From the NCBI GenBank assembly GCA_041476545.1, contig JBGOTP010000023.1:1-25739 (forward strand): a stretch of DNA of 25,739 nucleotides. The letters run 5' to 3'. Below are positions 21,991 to 25,739 of the stretch, piece after piece. Every line of letters starts with the position of its first letter. The first letter of the stretch is position 1. Below the pieces are notes generated by a model. The model saw only the letters and a program-made list of their open reading frames with translations. It made no database searches and was not told where the DNA came from. The position numbers and the translations under genes are program-made. This DNA comes from JBGOTP01 sp041476545. Lineage in GTDB: Bacteria; Acidobacteriota; Vicinamibacteria; Vicinamibacterales; CAVVIG01.

Positions 21991-23004
21991 ATGGCCATCA
22001 TTCACGACGTAATGCCCGTCTTCGAGCTGTTTCAGCCGACGACCGTCGACGACACGGTCGCGCTGCTCCAGAAGCACAAGAAGGACGCGTGGGTGCTCGC
22101 CGGGGGACTCGACACATTCGATTGGCTGAAGGACCGCAACAAGCGCCCCGCCGTGGTCGTCGATCTCAGCGGCGTTCAGGAACTGAAGGGCGTGAGGACG
22201 ACCGTCGATGGCGGCATCGAGATCGGCGCGGCGACCACGCTCACCGAATTGGTGAAGCATCCGTTTGTGAAGGAGAAGTATCCCCTTCTGATGCAGGCAG
22301 CAGAGCTCGTGGCCTCGCCGCAGATTCGCAATCAGGGCACGCTTGGCGGCAACGTCTCGCAGGATACGCGTTGCTGGTACTACCGTTCAGGGTGGTCGTG
22401 CTATCGGGCCGGCGGCAACATCTGCTACGCGGACACACCGACCGCCATCAATCGCGAGCATGCGATCTTCGACGCGAACCGCTGCGTGGCGGTGAATCCG
22501 TCGGATACCGCGCCCGCGTTGGTCGCGCTCGACGCCAGGATGGTGATTCGCTCCTCGGCAGGCGAGCGGGTGGTGGACGCCGAGACCTTCTTCATTGGAC
22601 CGTCGATCGACATCACGCGGATGACGGTGCTGCAACCAGGCGAACTGCTGACGGCGATTCGTGTCCCCGCCACCTGGGCAGGCGCGGAGTTCTACTTTGA
22701 AAAAGTCCGCGAGCGCCAGGTGTGGGACTTCCCGCTCGTCAACGTCGCGGCGGCGCTGAAGGTGGCCAACGGCACCATCCAGGGCTCGCGCATCGTCGTC
22801 AATGCCGTGGCCGCGCACCCGATGCGGTTGAGATCGGTGGAAGACGCCGTGGCCGGCAAGCCGCGGAACGAAGCGACGGCCACGATGGCGGGTGAACTGG
22901 CGGTGCAGGGCGCCCAGCCGCTCGCGCACAACGGATACAAGATTCCGTTGATGAGAAACCTGGTGAAGCGCGCCATCAGGGGAGAGGCACAGGCATCCGC
23001 ATGA
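21991..23004 (+). CDS. Molybdenum hydroxylase FAD subunit with probable extra [4Fe-4S] cluster (PaoB-like)
   Basis: 337 residues with AAGGAAGGGG before the ATG, 15 bp after the previous gene. FAD-binding motifs of the CoxM/XdhB family are present: AGGLDTF at 37-43 and SPQIRNQGTLGGNV at 109-122. A cysteine-bearing insertion follows: Cys128, Cys137, Cys145 and Cys165 (RCWYYRSGWSCYRAGGNICYA, then DANRCVAVNPSD). PaoB of E. coli and 4-hydroxybenzoyl-CoA reductase beta have an insertion at this point that binds a [4Fe-4S] cluster, and the PaoB-like HNRxHAI...PSD context is recognisable (NREHAI, NPSD). So an extra cluster is likely here. The subunit has no signal and would be exported with the Tat-tagged partner. 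Its stop overlaps the cytochrome b start (ATGA). Confidence 0.94.
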   Translation: MAIIHDVMPVFELFQPTTVDDTVALLQKHKKDAWVLAGGLDTFDWLKDRNKRPAVVVDLSGVQELKGVRTTVDGGIEIGAATTLTELVKHPFVKEKYPLLMQAAELVASPQIRNQGTLGGNVSQDTRCWYYRSGWSCYRAGGNICYADTPTAINREHAIFDANRCVAVNPSDTAPALVALDARMVIRSSAGERVVDAETFFIGPSIDITRMTVLQPGELLTAIRVPATWAGAEFYFEKVRERQVWDFPLVNVAAALKVANGTIQGSRIVVNAVAAHPMRLRSVEDAVAGKPRNEATATMAGELAVQGAQPLAHNGYKIPLMRNLVKRAIRGEAQASA

Positions 23005-23840
23005 ATTTCCTGGTGCAGTGGGGCAGAAATCCCTGGGGCGAAGACATTCTCACGCACGCGCAGTGGGGTCTGGTTTACGTGGCGCTCGGGGCTGGCGTCG
23101 CCTTCATGCTGGGGCACACGCTTTTCGTGAAGTTCTGGCCGAAGCCGGCGGGACCGGCGAACGCGACGTTGAGCGACGCGACCGCGGCCCGCGTGCCCGC
23201 GCGCGTGACGCGGCACTCGCTGGCGGCGCGGATGTTCCATTGGATCATGGCGGCGTCGATGCTGACGCTGCTCGGCACGGCCTTCGTGCCGATCCTCGGG
23301 CTCAAGTTCAACTGGGTGGAGATCCACTGGATCGCGGGTCTCGTCCTCACGGTTTCGATCATTTACCACATCATCCACGCGAGCGTCTGGCTGGACTTCT
23401 GGTCGATCTGGCTGAACAAGGAAGACGTGCGCGAGGCGATCGCGCGTGGGAAGCGGGCGATGGGGCAGAGCGCGCCGGCGCCCCGCAAGGCCGCGAAATA
23501 TCCCTGGGACAACAAGATGTATCACACGGCCATCGTGCTGGCAGCGCTGGCCGTTGTGCCGACAGGGCTGTTCATGATGAAGCGCGTGCAGACGCCCTTC
23601 TACGTGCGCAACCCGTACCTTTTCAGCGACGCCACGTGGGGCGTGATGTACGTCCTCCACGGGCTGTCGGGGATCGGGCTCGTGGGCCTGACCCTTGCGC
23701 ACATCTATTTCGCAATTCGGCCCGAGAAGCTCTGGATTACCAAGTCCATGGTGTTCGGCGACATCAGCCGGCAGGACTTTCTCGAGCACCACGATCCCAA
23801 GCGATGGGTCGTCGACGCCAAGGGCACGCCGCGCTCCTGA
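23001..23840 (+). CDS. Cytochrome b membrane subunit (formate dehydrogenase gamma / b561-like)
   Basis: 279 residues; the ATG overlaps the FAD subunit stop. Five hydrophobic helices lie at about 21-44, 79-99, 109-130, 174-193 and 216-239. Histidines fitted to haem b binding are His80 (MFHWIM), His109 (EIHW), His123 and His126 (IIYHIIHASVW), His220 (VLHG) and His234 (LAHIYFAI). The layout matches the b-type membrane anchors of formate dehydrogenase and Ni-Fe hydrogenase. Within this operon it would take electrons from the periplasmic molybdenum hydroxylase to the quinone pool, or anchor the enzyme on the membrane. Xanthine dehydrogenase-family enzymes more often use NAD, oxygen or soluble or c-type acceptors, so the coupling is notable. 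Translational coupling to the FAD subunit supports a physical complex. Confidence 0.9.
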   Translation: MNFLVQWGRNPWGEDILTHAQWGLVYVALGAGVAFMLGHTLFVKFWPKPAGPANATLSDATAARVPARVTRHSLAARMFHWIMAASMLTLLGTAFVPILGLKFNWVEIHWIAGLVLTVSIIYHIIHASVWLDFWSIWLNKEDVREAIARGKRAMGQSAPAPRKAAKYPWDNKMYHTAIVLAALAVVPTGLFMMKRVQTPFYVRNPYLFSDATWGVMYVLHGLSGIGLVGLTLAHIYFAIRPEKLWITKSMVFGDISRQDFLEHHDPKRWVVDAKGTPRS

Positions 23841-23855
23841 ACCACGGCGGTCACC

Positions 23856-24275
23856 ATGCGGCGCCAGCTCAACGATCGCTGCGGACAGATTGAGGAGTGC
23901 TACGAGTTCATGCTCGCGTATGCCGCACAGGGTCTTCGGACCGAGCCTGGCGGCGGTAGCGGTTCGCAGCTTCGGACGCTGTTGACCAGGTGCGATGAGG
24001 CGCTCAACGGCCTCGGAGATGTGTTCACGGAGATCGTGCGGAGCGAACAGCTCCAGCCCGCGGAAACCTACTATGCGTTCATCGCCATGCTGAACCGAGA
24101 CGCCAGCGACGCCCGCGCCGCCGTCGGCATGGTGCTGGCGCAGCCCTCAATCAGTTCGCAGCTCGTCGACAATCTCAACGCGTCGATTCATCTCCGCGCG
24201 CTGCTCACTGATTTGTTTCTCATCGACGAAATCGTCCGGCCGGAGGCCGCCGGCAGCATCGCCCACTCGGAGTAG
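23856..24275 (+). CDS. Small helical protein of unknown function inside the hydroxylase operon
   Basis: 139 residues starting 15 bp after the cytochrome b gene; the binding site is weak (GGCGG). It has no signal peptide or membrane helix. The sequence looks almost wholly alpha-helical, with heptad-like leucines (EECYEFMLAYAAQGLR, LRTLLTRCDEALNGLGDVFTEIV, VDNLNASIHLRALLTDLFLIDEIV). I recognise no family. Its place between cytochrome b and the molybdopterin subunit suggests a dedicated chaperone or maturation factor. However, it has no likeness to XdhC/PaoD-type cofactor-insertion proteins, and a cytosolic TorD-like role is only a guess. The reading frame shows normal third-position GC, so I accept it as a real gene. 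Confidence 0.7.
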   Translation: MRRQLNDRCGQIEECYEFMLAYAAQGLRTEPGGGSGSQLRTLLTRCDEALNGLGDVFTEIVRSEQLQPAETYYAFIAMLNRDASDARAAVGMVLAQPSISSQLVDNLNASIHLRALLTDLFLIDEIVRPEAAGSIAHSE

Positions 24276-24324
24276 GCGACACGGCTGGCGGGACAGGAAA
24301 GCTCGAAAACACTGAGGTATGAGC

Positions 24325-25739
24325 ATGGCTGAGAAGAAACTGGTCGGACAGAACTACTCGACCCCCGACATCAGGGCGAAGGTGACCGGCCGCGCGAAAT
24401 ATGCCGAGGACTTTCGCGCCGAGGGAATGCTCTTCGCGAAGCTGCTCCTCAGCCCGTTGCCGCACGCGCGCATCCGGAGCATCGATACGAGCGCGGCGCT
24501 CGCCATGCCGGGCGTGAAGGCCATCCTGACGGCCGACGATGTACCTGGACCCAAGGATCAGGTGAACGACGCGGGCCAGGTCATCAGAGCCAACCTGAAG
24601 AGCGAGAAGGCGCTGACGAGCGAGCCGCTCTATCAGGGCGAGCCCGTTCTTGCCGTGGCGGCCGTCGACGAGCTGACAGCGGCTAACGCCATCGAGAAGA
24701 TCAAGATTCGGTGGGAACGGCTGCCGTTCAGTGTGGATCCGGTTGCGTCGCTGCTGCCGGGTGCCATGAATCCCCGCGTGGAGGGGAACGTCTGGGTGCG
24801 GCCCGCGCTCGTGGCAGGGCAGCCGCCTCCCCCGCCCGAAGTCTTCGATTTGAAATGGACGCAGGCAGAGGTCGAGGAGTACAAGGCGGGTCGTCTGCCC
24901 ATGGGCAAGGACACCGATGCACCCTGGTCGTACGGCGACCTCGAGGCCGGCTTCAAGAAAGCGTCGCTCATTCTCGACGAGACCTTCGTCACGCCGAACA
25001 CCAGTCATCAGTGCCTCGAGAGCCGCACGTCGATGGCCTATTGGCAGAACGGCAAGCTGTTCATCCATTTGTCGACGCAAAGCACGGCGCAGACTGTCAT
25101 GTCGGTGGTGCGCTGGTTGAGCCTCGAGCCGGAGAACGTCGTGCTCATCAGCGAGTACTGCGGCGGTGGTTATGGGAGCAAGGGAACGGGGTCGATCACG
25201 GATATCATCCCGGCGCTCCTGGCGAAGAAGACGGGCACGCCGGTACAGATGCGCATCAGTCGCGAGGAAGAGCACGGCATTGGTGGTGCGCGTCCCGCCT
25301 TGCACGGCCGGATGAAGGTCGGGTTTACCAAGGAAGGCCGCGTCACTGCGCTCGATATGTACACCGTGGTCGACGGCGGGCCGTACGGCCCGGGGGGCGA
25401 CAACAACAGTGCCACCCGCTTCGCGTCGCTGATGTTTCAGCCCGAGGCCATGCGCGCGCGCGGCGTGACCGCGATTACCAACACGCCGCCTCGCCGCGCG
25501 CAGAGCCAGCCTGGCGGCATGCAGGGCATCGTCCTGATGGAGCCGCTGATCGCCAAGGCAGCACGCCAGCTCGGGATCGATCAGGTCGAGATCCGGAAGA
25601 TCAATGCGCCTGCCGGCAAAGCCAAGTTCGGCCCGGCGAACGCGCAAGGCAACCGGACATATTCGACCAGTTGCTTCGTCAAAGAGGCGCTTGATAAGGG
25701 AGCACAGATCTTCAAGTGGGATGAACGCAAAGCCCGCAA
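24325..25739 (+). CDS. Molybdenum hydroxylase molybdopterin-binding subunit, N-terminal part (cut by window end)
   Basis: 471 codons are present and the frame is open to the right edge. I prefer the ATG at 24325 because GAGG lies 7 bases upstream; another in-frame ATG at 24319 would touch that site. The chain follows the xanthine dehydrogenase large-subunit family: TGRAKYAEDF near the N-terminus, YQGEPVLAVAAVDELTAA around 103-120, Glu222 in LESRTSMAYW, and the molybdopterin loop GGGYGSKG at 280-287. SQPGGMQGIVLMEPLIAKAA follows in the region that usually reads GFGxPQ. A segment at about 145-195 rich in Pro and Lys looks like a family-specific insertion. The catalytic glutamate would lie beyond the end. 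No signal peptide, so export depends on the Tat-tagged partner. With the three preceding subunits it forms a periplasmic oxidase or dehydrogenase of unknown substrate. Confidence 0.95.
   Translation, partial: MAEKKLVGQNYSTPDIRAKVTGRAKYAEDFRAEGMLFAKLLLSPLPHARIRSIDTSAALAMPGVKAILTADDVPGPKDQVNDAGQVIRANLKSEKALTSEPLYQGEPVLAVAAVDELTAANAIEKIKIRWERLPFSVDPVASLLPGAMNPRVEGNVWVRPALVAGQPPPPPEVFDLKWTQAEVEEYKAGRLPMGKDTDAPWSYGDLEAGFKKASLILDETFVTPNTSHQCLESRTSMAYWQNGKLFIHLSTQSTAQTVMSVVRWLSLEPENVVLISEYCGGGYGSKGTGSITDIIPALLAKKTGTPVQMRISREEEHGIGGARPALHGRMKVGFTKEGRVTALDMYTVVDGGPYGPGGDNNSATRFASLMFQPEAMRARGVTAITNTPPRRAQSQPGGMQGIVLMEPLIAKAARQLGIDQVEIRKINAPAGKAKFGPANAQGNRTYSTSCFVKEALDKGAQIFKWDERKAR

Noticed and set aside
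21336..22700. Plus-strand open frame of 454 codons in another phase over the [2Fe-2S] and FAD subunit genes
   Set aside because: Arg-rich shadow; the other frame carries all the cluster and FAD motifs.
24220..25647. Open frame of 475 codons on the minus strand
   Set aside because: Antisense to the molybdopterin subunit; composition (Arg/His/Ala/Asp-rich) is that of a shadow of a GC-rich gene.
1..25739. CRISPR arrays, insertion sequences, tRNA or rRNA genes
   Set aside because: No regularly spaced repeats, transposase-like product, cloverleaf with CCA end or rRNA core sequence was seen on either strand.

Overview
The window is about 25.7 kb of moderately GC-rich bacterial DNA, densely packed with genes for exported, periplasmic and membrane redox proteins. 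The mix points to an Acidobacteriota genome, most likely the Vicinamibacteria/Luteitalea side. That mix is a TonB-dependent receptor with an N-terminal carboxypeptidase-regulatory-like domain, single-haem cytochrome/copper-monooxygenase-like proteins, a DUF1592-DUF1552-ankyrin cluster, and a carboxypeptidase-regulatory-domain/cytochrome/beta-propeller fusion. The taxonomic call is inference from gene content; there is no rRNA or marker gene here.

Region 1 (1-5954, minus strand) is a four-gene block. Read 5'->3' on the minus strand it holds a cytochrome c/PHM-like copper-monooxygenase protein (5954-4596), an exported protein of unknown function (4567-3665), a TonB-dependent receptor (3581-306), and the first 89 codons of a second cytochrome gene that is a clear paralogue of the first (268-1, cut by the window edge). 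Region 2 (5955-6431) is a 477-bp divergent intergenic region. Region 3 (6432-12066, plus strand) holds a TAXI-type periplasmic binding protein without a TRAP permease, then a sensor kinase and an OmpR-family response regulator. Next come a monohaem lipoprotein, a four-helix membrane protein with histidines placed for haem b, a three-helix membrane protein, and an exported protein with a C-terminal membrane anchor.

Region 4 (19838-12247, minus strand) is a tight four-gene cluster: DUF1592-family dihaem protein, Tat-exported DUF1552 protein, exported ankyrin protein, and the 699-residue fusion protein. Region 5 (20630-20028, minus) is an NADPH-dependent FMN reductase-like gene. A 712-bp gene-free stretch follows, carrying a long imperfect inverted repeat. 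Region 6 (21343-end, plus strand) is an operon for a periplasmic molybdenum hydroxylase resembling PaoABC. It has a Tat-exported [2Fe-2S] subunit, an FAD subunit with four extra cysteines, a cytochrome b membrane protein, a small unknown protein, and a molybdopterin-binding subunit cut by the window end.

The most interesting non-coding signal is a family of direct repeats, WTGTCA-N4-WTGTCA with a 10-bp period, which is the usual layout of OmpR-family regulator sites. Copies lie upstream of the TAXI/kinase/regulator genes (6364-6379), just upstream of the monohaem-lipoprotein cluster (9851-9866), in the divergent region next to the cytochrome/monooxygenase gene (6195-6210), and upstream of the DUF1592 operon (19979-19994). 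The last two share a near-identical 17-mer. The inferred picture is one two-component system with a periplasmic binding protein as its sensor partner, controlling several exported cytochrome modules in this window.
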